Position numbers and translations under genes: made by a program. Below, in pieces: positions 1 to 7,337 of a DNA stretch of 64,000 nt; within the stretch, counting starts at the first letter, position 1; each line of letters begins with the position of its first letter. Source of the stretch: Hyphomicrobiaceae bacterium. GTDB lineage: Bacteria; Pseudomonadota; Alphaproteobacteria; Rhizobiales; Hyphomicrobiaceae. The notes beneath the pieces were generated by a model that was not told the origin of the DNA, did not search any database, and saw nothing but the letters and a program-made list of their open reading frames with translations. The stretch lies in NCBI GenBank assembly GCA_002919265.1, contig PKEY01000105.1, positions 1 to 64,000 of the forward strand, in the 5' to 3' direction.

Positions 1-521
1 CGCGCGCTCTTGGGCTCGGGCGACTTGGCGTTCTCGTCCATCAGGTGCGTGAGCAGCTCCTGATCGAGGCTGCCCCAGTTGACGCCAATGCGAACCGGCT
101 TCCCCCATTTCAGGGCTTGCTCGATGATCGCGGCGAACTGCGGGTCGCGCTTGTCCTTGAAGCCCACGTTGCCGGGGTTGATGCGGTATTTGTCGAGCGC
201 CTCGGCACAGGCCGGATTTTCGGCGAGCAGCTTGTGGCCGATGTAATGAAAGTCTCCGACGAGGGGCACCCGGATGCCCATGCGGTCCAGCCGCTCGCGG
301 ATACGCGGGACCGCCTTCGCCGACTCGTCGCGGTCGACCGTGATGCGCACCAGCTCGGAGCCGGCACGCGCGAGCGCCGCCACCTGCTGCGCCGTCGCTT
401 CGACGTCAGCGGTGTCGGTGTTCGTCATCGACTGAACGACGATCGGATGTTGCCCGCCGACGAACACGCCGCCGACATTGACCGGCTCAGACTTGCGCCG
501 CGGGCTCATCAGATCAGCCAT
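1..521 (-). CDS. ispG: 4-hydroxy-3-methylbut-2-enyl diphosphate synthase, 5' part only
   Basis: This is the N-terminal 173 residues of IspG (GcpE), which performs the penultimate step of the non-mevalonate isoprenoid pathway with a [4Fe-4S] cluster in the cytoplasm. The gene runs off the left edge, so the cluster-binding C-terminal part is not visible. The start at 521 gives [19 protein letters not shown], followed by the family segments [38 protein letters not shown] and [10 protein letters not shown] second isoprenoid gene, ispA, lies 4 kb away but in a separate transcription unit. The in-window part is intact. An alternative ATG at 538 is in another frame. Confidence 0.95.
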   Translation of the reverse strand, partial: MADLMSPRRKSEPVNVGGVFVGGQHPIVVQSMTNTDTADVEATAQQVAALARAGSELVRITVDRDESAKAVPRIRERLDRMGIRVPLVGDFHYIGHKLLAENPACAEALDKYRINPGNVGFKDKRDPQFAAIIEQALKWGKPVRIGVNWGSLDQELLTHLMDENAKSPEPKSA

Positions 522-600
522 GACTGTTCCTGGTTCATGGGTCCCTCGTGCGCCTTACCTAATGCAGGCGGGCTGCAATGAACAGTAGTCGCATCGCCGC

Positions 601-1404
601 CTAGTGCGCACCGGCGCGTAACGCCATGCCTAAAAGGGAAATACCGGACATGGCTGCCAGCACCGCGACGATGGCCGGTCCTCCGGGAATATCGAAGGTG
701 AGTGACAGTTCCAGCCCAATGACGACGCCCACAGCGGCGATGAGCGCGGCCATGCGGGCCATACCTTCCGGCGTGGAGCTCAGCGGTCGCGCGGCAGCAG
801 CCGGCATGATGAGAAAGGCGATGGCCAGCAGAATACCGACGATCTTGATGGCGACCGCAATCGCCAGCGCCAGCAGCACCACAAACGCGCCTTTCACGAA
901 ATCCCGGCGGACACCTTCGGCAGCGGCCAACTCCTCATGCACGGCCATCGACAGTAGTGGATTCCAGAGCTTTACCAACGCCAGAAGCACCACCGCGCCA
1001 CCGCCGAAAACCCACCAGAGATCCTGAGTGGAGACCGCGAAGATATCGCCGAACAGATATCCCAGCAGGTCGACCGGAGGCCCCTTCACCAGCGACGTCG
1101 CTATGACGCCCAAAGCCAGGGCGGCATGGGCCAGCAAGCCCAAAAGGGAGTCCAACGGCACGAGGTTTTGACGTGCCAGCGCGATGAGCACCAACGCCAG
1201 AACAGCCGAAACGGCGAGCGCCGAAGCTGTCAAATCCAGTTGCAGCGCCAGTCCAAGGGCAATGCCGATCAGGCTCGCCTGCGCAACGGCTTCACCGAAA
1301 TAAGCCATACGCTGCCAGACGACGAAGCAGCCGAGCGGAGCGGCGATGACGGCGACGCCAATCCCCGCAGCCAAGGCGCGGAGGACGAAGGGGTCCAAGG
1401 TCAC
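601..1404 (-). CDS. znuB: zinc ABC transporter, permease subunit
   Basis: A 267-residue inner-membrane permease of the ABC-3 (ZnuB/MntB) family with about eight hydrophobic segments. It would form the channel for high-affinity zinc uptake together with ZnuC. I chose the GTG at 1404, which overlaps the znuC stop codon as GTGA and gives VTLDPFVLRALAAGIG, the usual family N-terminus. A much longer in-frame extension only reads through znuC in another frame. It is last in the run zur-znuC-znuB. No periplasmic zinc-binding protein (znuA) is encoded nearby, so that subunit must be elsewhere. Metal preference is inferred from the linked zur gene and the histidine-rich ZnuC; manganese is the alternative. 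Confidence 0.9.
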   Translation of the reverse strand: MTLDPFVLRALAAGIGVAVIAAPLGCFVVWQRMAYFGEAVAQASLIGIALGLALQLDLTASALAVSAVLALVLIALARQNLVPLDSLLGLLAHAALALGVIATSLVKGPPVDLLGYLFGDIFAVSTQDLWWVFGGGAVVLLALVKLWNPLLSMAVHEELAAAEGVRRDFVKGAFVVLLALAIAVAIKIVGILLAIAFLIMPAAAARPLSSTPEGMARMAALIAAVGVVIGLELSLTFDIPGGPAIVAVLAAMSGISLLGMALRAGAH

Positions 1405-2303
1405 GCGACGCCTCCCTGCTCTTCCGAACCTGCGCGGTCTAATGAAACTGGCTTCGGCTCCCCTGTCAGGTCGTGTCGGTGATCGTGGTGGTGGCTGTAG
1501 ACAGCGAACGAGCGGGCCGCATGCTCGCCGAACAGCCGCACATAAGACGGATCTTTCGCGACCGTCTCCGGCACCCCCGAGCAGCAGACGTGGCGATTGA
1601 TGCACACCACGCGATCGCTCTGTGCCATGACGATATGAAGATCGTGCGAGACGAGCAGCACGCCCAAACCACGCTCATCCCTCAGTCGACCGATCAAGGC
1701 GTAAAGCTCAGCCTCACCGACGTAATCGACGCCTCGAACAGGCTCATCGAGCACCAACAGGCCCGGATTTCGCAGAAGCGCCCGGGCAAGCAGAACGCGC
1801 TGAATCTCACCGCCCGAAAGTCCCGACAACTGTTGATTGATGACGCGGCTGGCCCCGACTTCTTCGAGCACGGCTTTCGCACGGGCCGGGCTGCGCGCTC
1901 CGCCGAGCGCGAGAAAGCGCGCCACGGTGATCGGAATCGTCCGGTCGATATCAAAGCGCTGCGGCACGTACCCAATGGTAAGGCCAAGGCTTTTTTGAAC
2001 TCTCCCTCTATCCGGCGCCATTAGGCCGAGCAGGACACGCACCAACGACGTCTTGCCTGCGCCATTCGGCCCGATCAAGGTGACGATCTCCTTTTCGCGG
2101 ATTTCAAAGTCCACGTCCTCGAGGATCGTCCGTCCACCGCGCGAGAGCGCCAATCCGCGCGCGCTGATCAGCACCTTGCCGCTGCTGTGAGGCGTCGTTG
2201 CGTGATGGTGGTGGTGGGCGTGGCCGCAATGCGCGGGGGCGTGGGCATCCGCCTCGCCGTCCTGGGAAGAGGCTGCCGGAGCAACAGTCGTACGCGACTC
2301 CAT
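1401..2303 (-). CDS. znuC: zinc ABC transporter, ATP-binding subunit with histidine-rich tails
   Basis: A 300-residue ABC ATPase powering zinc import. Walker A GPNGAGKT is at residues 78-85, the signature LSGGE at 162-166 and Walker B LLVLDEP at 182-188. Two histidine-rich stretches flank the ATPase core: HCGHAHHHHH near residues 25-34 and SHHHDHRHD near the C-terminus. These probably bind zinc and may sense or hold it. The start at 2303 has the ribosome-binding site GGGAGGAG just upstream and leaves a 20-base gap after zur; an upstream start at 2348 would overlap zur. It overlaps znuB by four bases, indicating translational coupling. Confidence 0.93.
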   Translation of the reverse strand: MESRTTVAPAASSQDGEADAHAPAHCGHAHHHHHATTPHSSGKVLISARGLALSRGGRTILEDVDFEIREKEIVTLIGPNGAGKTSLVRVLLGLMAPDRGRVQKSLGLTIGYVPQRFDIDRTIPITVARFLALGGARSPARAKAVLEEVGASRVINQQLSGLSGGEIQRVLLARALLRNPGLLVLDEPVRGVDYVGEAELYALIGRLRDERGLGVLLVSHDLHIVMAQSDRVVCINRHVCCSGVPETVAKDPSYVRLFGEHAARSFAVYSHHHDHRHDLTGEPKPVSLDRAGSEEQGGVA

Positions 2304-2323
2304 TGGGCTCCTCCCAATTCCGC

Positions 2324-2818
2324 TCAGGCTGCCTGGCAGTCTGCGCAAATGCCGGTTACTTCGGCGACGGTACGCTCAGGCACGAAGGCTGCCCCGCGCG
2401 CCGCGTTTGCAATCGCCTCGAACACGCGCTCGCCGGGCACCTCAGCCACACGGCCGCAGCGCGCGCACGTCAGCACGATCTGGTCGTGCTCCTTGGTGTG
2501 CGAGACGTGGCAGGCAAAGAACGCATTCCGGCTCTCAAGGCGGTGAATGACGCCAGCATTCAGAAGTGCATCGATCGCCCGATAAACGGATATCGGCGCG
2601 AGCCGCGCACCCTTCTGGGCCAGCCGATCCAGGATCTCGTAGGCCCCGATGGCGTGATGCGAGCCAGCAATTTCCTCCAGAACCTGCCGCCGCAACTCGG
2701 TGAGCCGCATGCCCTTGGCCTCGAACGCCTGCTCCGCTCGCTCGAGCGCCCGGGCCACGCAGACGCTGTGATTGTGCTGTGGTGACGGAAAGGCGGTTGC
2801 TGGACGAGACTTGCTCAT
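2324..2818 (-). CDS. zur: Fur-family zinc uptake regulator
   Basis: A 164-residue Fur-family repressor. The N-terminal winged-helix region contains RLTELRRQVLEEI and the recognition part ISVYRAIDALL. The dimerisation half carries FFACHVSHTKEHDQI and the two structural-zinc cysteine pairs CARC and CADC near the C-terminus. A histidine-containing N-terminal extension precedes the family core. It is first in a run with znuC and znuB, which argues for Zur rather than Fur or PerR. It should repress its own operon when zinc is sufficient; a possible operator lies just upstream of its start. Confidence 0.9.
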   Translation of the reverse strand: MSKSRPATAFPSPQHNHSVCVARALERAEQAFEAKGMRLTELRRQVLEEIAGSHHAIGAYEILDRLAQKGARLAPISVYRAIDALLNAGVIHRLESRNAFFACHVSHTKEHDQIVLTCARCGRVAEVPGERVFEAIANAARGAAFVPERTVAEVTGICADCQAA

Positions 2819-2842
2819 GATCTCGGGCCCAAGGGCGTGGAA

Positions 2843-2861
2843 CGTTACGTTATTACGTTAC
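2843..2861. promoter_or_regulatory. possible Zur operator and promoter region of zur-znuCB
   Basis: An AT-rich stretch stands out 25-43 bases upstream of the zur start. It holds TTACGTTA twice in tandem, and AACGT/ACGTT as an inverted pair around one base. It does not exactly match a Zur box that I can recall, so the operator role is inferred from position and from known autoregulation in the family. Confidence 0.35.
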
Positions 2862-2903
2862 AGTCCGACATGCCCGTCGGTCAACGCACGCCGTCGTTGG
2901 CAT

Positions 2904-2940
2904 CTCAAAAAAGAGAATGGGGCGCACCCGGACGCGCCCC
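2904..2940 (-). terminator. intrinsic terminator of the coiled-coil gene
   Basis: Arms GGGGCGC (2919-2925) and GCGCCCC (2934-2940) form a hairpin with an eight-base loop. Read on the minus strand it is followed by a T-rich tail, which appears as the A-run at 2907-2912 on the plus strand. It lies just after the stop of the minus-strand gene at 2978-3619. Confidence 0.75.
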
Positions 2941-2977
2941 ACCCTCGCCATTTAAGGCTTGCTGAACCGCGAAGCTC

Positions 2978-3619
2978 TTACTGCGACTTTGATGCGCTTT
3001 GCAAAGCCTGCTCAGCGGCCCGGCGGGCTGCGCGCTCCTTGTCGAGTTCCTCTTTGAGCTGTTGAGCTTCTCGCGCCGCACTATCACGAGCCGTTTCAGC
3101 CGAGGCGAGCTGCGATTTCAAATCCTGCAGGGATTTTTCCGTTTCCGAGAGCTTGTTGCGGGCCTCCGTCGCCTCGGCGTTCGCCTTGGCCAAGGAGGCC
3201 TTCAAGTTCTCGATTTCTCCGAGCTGGGCAGAAACATCGCCGGCCTTGGCTTCAGCTGCCTGCAAAGCGGCCTTGGCGTCAGCCAATTCCTTCTCGATTG
3301 CGCGCACCTTTGCCTCGGCCGCCTCCTGCGCCCCCTTTGCGCTTTCGAGCTGAGCTTGCGCGTCCTTGGCGGCTTGCTCGGCGTTCGCCCGGGCCGTGTT
3401 CGCGGCATCAAGTTCTGACTTCAAGTCAGCCAACTGCTTTTCAGCAGCCTCACGCGCGCTCACAGCCTGTTTGAGCTGACTTTCCGCATTGGCCTTTGCC
3501 GATTCAGCAGCAGCCAGCTGCTGCCGGGCAGAGTTCGCAACGTTGTACTGCCAGATCGCAGCAATGATTGCCAAAACGGCAACGCCGCCAGCCAGCCTAC
3601 TCAACATGGTTGTGGACAT
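2978..3619 (-). CDS. membrane-anchored coiled-coil protein, function unknown
   Basis: A 213-residue protein with one N-terminal membrane segment (about residues 6-23) followed by an almost uninterrupted alanine-, glutamate- and lysine-rich coiled coil from about residue 28 to 205. The heptads resemble one another (AEAKA, AADAK, AEQAL types), so it looks built from repeated segments. The start at 3619 follows a good ribosome-binding site (GGGGAGAAA); an upstream start would add 12 residues. It is transcribed alone and has its own terminator. I do not recognise a family. Composition-driven matches to TolA-, LPP- or myosin-like proteins would not be informative. Most residues probably lie in the periplasm. 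Confidence 0.75.
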   Translation of the reverse strand: MSTTMLSRLAGGVAVLAIIAAIWQYNVANSARQQLAAAESAKANAESQLKQAVSAREAAEKQLADLKSELDAANTARANAEQAAKDAQAQLESAKGAQEAAEAKVRAIEKELADAKAALQAAEAKAGDVSAQLGEIENLKASLAKANAEATEARNKLSETEKSLQDLKSQLASAETARDSAAREAQQLKEELDKERAARRAAEQALQSASKSQ

Positions 3620-3785
3620 GGTCGTTTCTCCCCAGCTCGTCTCGGACTGAATCAATCACCCCGACGGCAGATTTGGATATCATCCGCACACGAAGATCAA
3701 TGCACACAACCTGTCCCGAGGGAAACAGCCGATCGCATGGCCACACGCTACCGTCCTTCTCAATTGTTGCACAAAGGAGGACGCT

Positions 3786-4055
3786 ATGACCGAAAAGGCA
3801 CTGATCGCGGCTGTTGCTGTCGCACTGCTCGCCAGCTTCGCAACTTATGATCCTGCCGAGGCAAGGCGCTCACGCGGCAAGGATGTGATCGAGAAGCACT
3901 ACATCACAGATAGGCCTGTAAGAGGCTTTTCCGGATTTGCTGGGGGGTACTACTGCGATTACAGGCGCGTTCCGAACCGCCAATGCACAGTGCTTGCCGA
4001 TGGGCGCGAGAGCTGCCGGATCGTGAACTGGACATTGACGCAGGCGTGCTATTGA
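3786..4055 (+). CDS. small secreted cysteine-containing protein, function unknown
   Basis: An 89-residue protein with a clear signal peptide: MTEKALIAAVAVALLASF, then a likely cleavage after AEA near residue 26. The mature part has four cysteines (YYCDY, RQCTV, ESCRI, QACY), which could form two disulfides in the periplasm. A strong ribosome-binding site AAAGGAGG precedes the ATG. It is transcribed alone, opposite to its neighbours, and ends in a hairpin terminator at 4074. Similar short exported proteins are common in Hyphomicrobiales and are usually annotated as hypothetical. No catalytic motif is visible. Confidence 0.75.
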   Translation: MTEKALIAAVAVALLASFATYDPAEARRSRGKDVIEKHYITDRPVRGFSGFAGGYYCDYRRVPNRQCTVLADGRESCRIVNWTLTQACY

Positions 4056-4073
4056 GATGAACGACTTTGCGAC

Positions 4074-4113
4074 GAGCAGCCAGCGAACATAACGCTGGCC
4101 GCTCATTTCATTT
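4074..4113 (+). terminator. intrinsic terminator after the small secreted protein gene
   Basis: A 12-base stem with one mismatch: arms GAGCAGCCAGCG (4074-4085) and CGCTGGCCGCTC (4093-4104), with loop AACATAA. It is followed by ATTTCATTT. It sits between convergent genes. Confidence 0.7.
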
Positions 4114-4116
4114 CTA

Positions 4117-4455
4117 CTACGCACTAGGCGTGCGGGCGCCCTTGCCGCCCCGGGTCTCTGACATCGGAGAAACAAGGCTGACGAACTTGTCCCACTCCGT
4201 TGCGCCCCAGACTTCCGTATGGGCATGCCCGTAGGTACGGATGAGCGCTGCGACCTTCGTGGCAGCCTCTACATTCGGCGCATCAAAGATATCCAGGTAA
4301 TCAGCGGGTCCGAGCACCACGAAGCTCTGCTTCCACTGGACTTCCGGGCACTCCTTGCGGATGTGCTCCATGACCTCTTCACTGAGGTGCTGAAGGGATT
4401 TCGGCGACTTCAAAGTGTCGTGGCTAAGCCTGGTCATCATGATGAACGTGGCCAT
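4117..4455 (-). CDS. GYD-domain protein
   Basis: A 112-residue protein of the GYD family, a small ferredoxin-like alpha/beta fold found singly in many bacteria. Recognisable segments are MATFIMMTRLS at the start, FVVLGPADYLDIFDAP in the middle and IRTYGHAHTEVWGATEW near the end. The catalytic function of the family is not established; some resemble small dimeric dyes- or heme-binding folds. A good ribosome-binding site (GAGGAGA) precedes the start. The last 15 residues (GGKGARTPSA type) look disordered. It is followed by ispA on the same strand's far side with an 86-base gap upstream, but the two are probably separate units. Confidence 0.8.
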   Translation of the reverse strand: MATFIMMTRLSHDTLKSPKSLQHLSEEVMEHIRKECPEVQWKQSFVVLGPADYLDIFDAPNVEAATKVAALIRTYGHAHTEVWGATEWDKFVSLVSPMSETRGGKGARTPSA

Positions 4456-4542
4456 GTCGGCATCTCCTCTAGCACCTGAACCGACTGGACAACGCCGGGC
4501 ATTGCCGTGGAGATCCGCCAGGCCGGAAGGGAGCGACGAAGC

Positions 4543-5442
4543 CTAGCTCGTCCGTTCGGCCACGTATGCGACAGCTTGACGCATCGTGGCTGCCCGCTGG
4601 CCAAAGCGATCGATCACTGCCAGCGCCTCACCCTGCAGCCGCCGCAGGCGCTCTCGGGCCCCCTCGACGCCCAAGGCCGAGACATACGTGGCCTTGCCAG
4701 CGGCCGCGTCCTTGCCGGTCGCTTTGCCAACCTCCGCCGCCGTGCCTTCGACATCAAGCAGATCGTCCGCGATCTGGAAGGCGGCCCCAAGCAGATAGCC
4801 GTAAGTGGCCAACGCCTTCCGGTCATCTGACGAGGCGCACGCGAGAACAGCTCCCGCCTCCGCCGACCAGCTGATCAGCGCCCCGGTCTTTTTCTCCTGG
4901 ATTTCACGGACCCGATCGACGTCGTGAGCATCGCTTCTCGGCCACCGCTCGGCCTCGAGATCGAGTTGCTGGCCACCAGCCATTCCCGCTGGTCCAGCAG
5001 CTCGAGCGAGCGTGAGTGCCAGCTCGCAACGAACGGCCGGATCGGGATGGGTTTCTGGCTGCCCGATAACTTCGAAGGCAAAAGTCAGAAGCGCATCGCC
5101 GGCCAATATCGCCGTTGCCTCATCAAAAGCGATGTGCACGGTCGGCCGTCCACGGCGCATATCATCGTCGTCCATGGCCGGCAAATCATCGTGGACCAGC
5201 GAGTAGCAATGAATGAGCTCGATGGCTGCCGCCGCGTTCAGCGCCGCGCTTGGTTCGAGGCCGAAAAGCTTCGCGCTTTCAAGGACGAGGAACGGACGAA
5301 AGCGCTTGCCGCCACCAAGCACGGCATAACGCATGGCCTCGGCCAATCTGGGCGGAACGGAATTGGCGGAAGCTCCCAGAAGCTCCTGAAGACGCCCCTC
5401 GACAAGATTTGCATTGGCGCGGAGCTGTTGAGAAAACGTCAT
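4543..5442 (-). CDS. ispA: polyprenyl (farnesyl/geranylgeranyl) diphosphate synthase
   Basis: A 299-residue trans-isoprenyl diphosphate synthase, condensing isopentenyl diphosphate with allylic diphosphates in the cytoplasm. The first aspartate-rich motif DDLPAMD is at residues 85-91, followed by DDDMRRG. The second, DDLLD, is at 226-230. GGGKRFRP at 43-50 binds isopentenyl diphosphate. Length and motifs fit IspA-type short-chain synthases. The start at 5442 gives MTFSQQLRANANLVEGRL, as expected; a 50-residue upstream extension would enter the divergent promoter region and is not supported. It is transcribed away from mtgA. Confidence 0.9.
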   Translation of the reverse strand: MTFSQQLRANANLVEGRLQELLGASANSVPPRLAEAMRYAVLGGGKRFRPFLVLESAKLFGLEPSAALNAAAAIELIHCYSLVHDDLPAMDDDDMRRGRPTVHIAFDEATAILAGDALLTFAFEVIGQPETHPDPAVRCELALTLARAAGPAGMAGGQQLDLEAERWPRSDAHDVDRVREIQEKKTGALISWSAEAGAVLACASSDDRKALATYGYLLGAAFQIADDLLDVEGTAAEVGKATGKDAAAGKATYVSALGVEGARERLRRLQGEALAVIDRFGQRAATMRQAVAYVAERTS

Positions 5443-5458
5443 TGTAACGCCATCTGCC

Positions 5459-5475
5459 TTATCATTGAGTGATAA
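5459..5475. promoter_or_regulatory. small inverted repeat between ispA and mtgA
   Basis: TTATCA (5459-5464) and TGATAA (5470-5475) form a perfect inverted repeat around five bases in the divergent 104-base gap. It could be an operator for either gene. No regulator is known for it, and a repeat this short can occur by chance. Confidence 0.2.
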
Positions 5476-5546
5476 ACCTTGAACGTATACTTCTGCTGTG
5501 TGTAGGCCGCGCTTTAGTCTCTCCCTGTCGGAGTTCGTCCAACCGT

Positions 5547-6353
5547 ATGGCTTTACAGGACAAAGTGCGAGAAGCGCTGCGCGTGGCGCCATGGCGTGAA
5601 GAGTCGCAATCCTGGGGTTCGCGCCTCGTCGCTCACATCCCTGGCTGCACTAGAGTGGCGTTGATTGGGGGCGTGACGGCTTTAGGGGCTGTACTGGCAG
5701 CCTTCGTTATCCTCGTTGGCGCGTTTCTGCTCGTTTTTCGCTTCATCAATCCCCCTGCCACCCCGTTGATGGTCTGGCAGGCTCTGAACGGCAAAGAGAT
5801 CGAGCAACGCTGGGTCAGCCTCGATCAGATCTCCCCAAACCTTATCCGCGCGGTCATCAGCTCCGAGGATGGCCAATTCTGCTACCACTACGGCGTGGAC
5901 CTCCGTGAAATGCAGGCGGTGCTCCGCCAGGCTGAGCAAAACGGCCTCAGCGACGCGCGCGGCGCCAGTACGATAACCATGCAGGTCGCGAAGAACCTTT
6001 TCTTGTGGCCTTCCAGAGACCTTTTTCGCAAAGGGCTGGAGCTGGGAATCGCCGTGCTGATGGAGCAGATCTGGCCCAAGCGCCGGATCCTCGAGGTCTA
6101 TCTCAATATCGCCGAGTGGGGCCCAGGAGTGTTCGGTGCAGAGGCGGCAGCCAGGCACCATTTCCACAAGCCTGCCGCCAAACTAACGGCCCGGGAGTCC
6201 GCGTTATTGGCAGCTTCCCTGCCCAATCCCCATCAGCGCGTCGCCAGCACTCCGGGACCCGGCATGCGCCGCGTCGCCCAGATCGTCCAGGCAAGGGCTC
6301 GACAGGGGAGCGAACGCTTCGCCTGCGTCCTTCCTGCGAGACAGGCGCGATGA
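5547..6353 (+). CDS. mtgA: monofunctional biosynthetic peptidoglycan transglycosylase
   Basis: A 268-residue inner-membrane glycosyltransferase (GT51) that polymerises lipid II into glycan strands without a transpeptidase domain. One membrane segment spans about residues 37-66. The catalytic glutamate lies in SSEDGQF (Glu107), and the motifs GASTITMQVAKNLF, KRRILEVYLN and EWGPGVFGAEAAARHHF follow in the order expected for the family. The ATG at 5547 was preferred over an in-frame start at 5469 because the latter reads through the divergent promoter region. rpmF follows 156 bases later, a neighbour pair I know from other Hyphomicrobiales. Confidence 0.92.
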   Translation: MALQDKVREALRVAPWREESQSWGSRLVAHIPGCTRVALIGGVTALGAVLAAFVILVGAFLLVFRFINPPATPLMVWQALNGKEIEQRWVSLDQISPNLIRAVISSEDGQFCYHYGVDLREMQAVLRQAEQNGLSDARGASTITMQVAKNLFLWPSRDLFRKGLELGIAVLMEQIWPKRRILEVYLNIAEWGPGVFGAEAAARHHFHKPAAKLTARESALLAASLPNPHQRVASTPGPGMRRVAQIVQARARQGSERFACVLPARQAR

Positions 6354-6509
6354 AAGTTCGCCGGGTGCTGGCGTTAACGGAGAATTCCGTCTATAAGCCC
6401 CCCGAAGCCTGCCGGGTGCTGCTGTGTCCGGCAGCAGGGATGTATTCACCTATTGATACGTAAGTGACGGGATCGCCCGCTGTTGCCGGGCTGATCGAAG
6501 GAGACAGGC

Positions 6510-6695
6510 ATGGCTGTACCCCGCAAGAAAGTTTCACGGATGAAGCGCGGCTTCCGCCGTTCGGCCGACGCGCTCACCCCGCCGACATACGTCGAGGACA
6601 AGGAGAGCGGCGAGCGTCGCCGTCCACATCACATTGACCTCAAGACCGGCAAGTATCGTGGCCGGCAGATTCTTGAGCCTCAAAACGAAGTCTAA
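6510..6695 (+). CDS. rpmF: 50S ribosomal protein L32
   Basis: A 61-residue basic protein with the unmistakable L32 N-terminus [18 protein letters not shown] and the C-terminal segment [19 protein letters not shown]. It is a component of the large ribosomal subunit. The zinc-binding cysteines found in some L32 forms are absent, so this is the zinc-independent (C-minus) type. A ribosome-binding site GAAGGAGA precedes the ATG. It lies downstream of mtgA. Confidence 0.97.
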   Translation: MAVPRKKVSRMKRGFRRSADALTPPTYVEDKESGERRRPHHIDLKTGKYRGRQILEPQNEV

Positions 6696-6720
6696 GCAGG
6701 AGACGGCCTCAGGGGAGGGG

Positions 6721-6738
6721 CGGCGCGCTTTCGCGCCG
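6721..6738. terminator. hairpin after rpmF, possible terminator
   Basis: Arms CGGCGCG (6721-6727) and CGCGCCG (6732-6738) with loop CTTT lie 25 bases after the rpmF stop. There is no T-run after it, so intrinsic termination is uncertain. Confidence 0.35.
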
Positions 6739-6819
6739 TAGGCTAAGGCTCCGGCTGACATAATTTCAGCGCCGGCATCCTCTATAGGCCATCCAGGGTC
6801 GCAATTCTGGAGGTGCGCG

Positions 6820-7233
6820 ATGTCGCTGAGAGCTATCCCGCTGATTGCGTTGGCATTGATTCTATACAACGCGGTCGTTTTGCTGGGTGGCAGCGAGTCG
6901 CCGAGCGAGATCCTGTCGAGGCCGCTCCTCGAAATCCCAATGATCCAGCACGATGCCATCTGGGTGTTCACCTGGGGTGACTTTCTCATCCTGCTCGTGC
7001 TGGTCCTGCTCTTCATCGAGCTGCTGAAGGCGACCTATACGACGACGGCCTCCCTGCTGGACCATGGCCTGTCGATGGTCGTGTTCGTGGTGTGCCTGAT
7101 CGAGTTCCTGCTCGTCAGGCAGGCGGCAAGCTCTGTCTTCTTCTTCATCACGATGGCCGCGCTCATCGACGTAGTGGCGGGCTACACCATCGGCATCCGT
7201 GTCGCGCGGCGTGACTTCCAGATCGGCGAGTGA
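6820..7233 (+). CDS. small integral membrane protein, function unknown
   Basis: A 137-residue protein with four predicted membrane segments, at about residues 5-23, 52-70, 81-99 and 105-126. The loop between the first two contains SESPSEILSRPLLEIPMIQHD. No catalytic or binding motif is apparent. A ribosome-binding site (GGAGG) lies upstream of the ATG. It sits between rpmF and the EAL-domain gene on the same strand; the 104-base gap to the latter leaves the operon question open. I do not recognise a family. Confidence 0.75.
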   Translation: MSLRAIPLIALALILYNAVVLLGGSESPSEILSRPLLEIPMIQHDAIWVFTWGDFLILLVLVLLFIELLKATYTTTASLLDHGLSMVVFVVCLIEFLLVRQAASSVFFFITMAALIDVVAGYTIGIRVARRDFQIGE

Positions 7234-7337
7234 GCCACCAGCGTCATGGACTGCGAGCAGCGCGCAATTTCAGAGGTTATTAGGGTTGAGCCGATACGAT
7301 ATGCTCAATCTGATAGTCTCTGAGGCGATGAAGGCGA

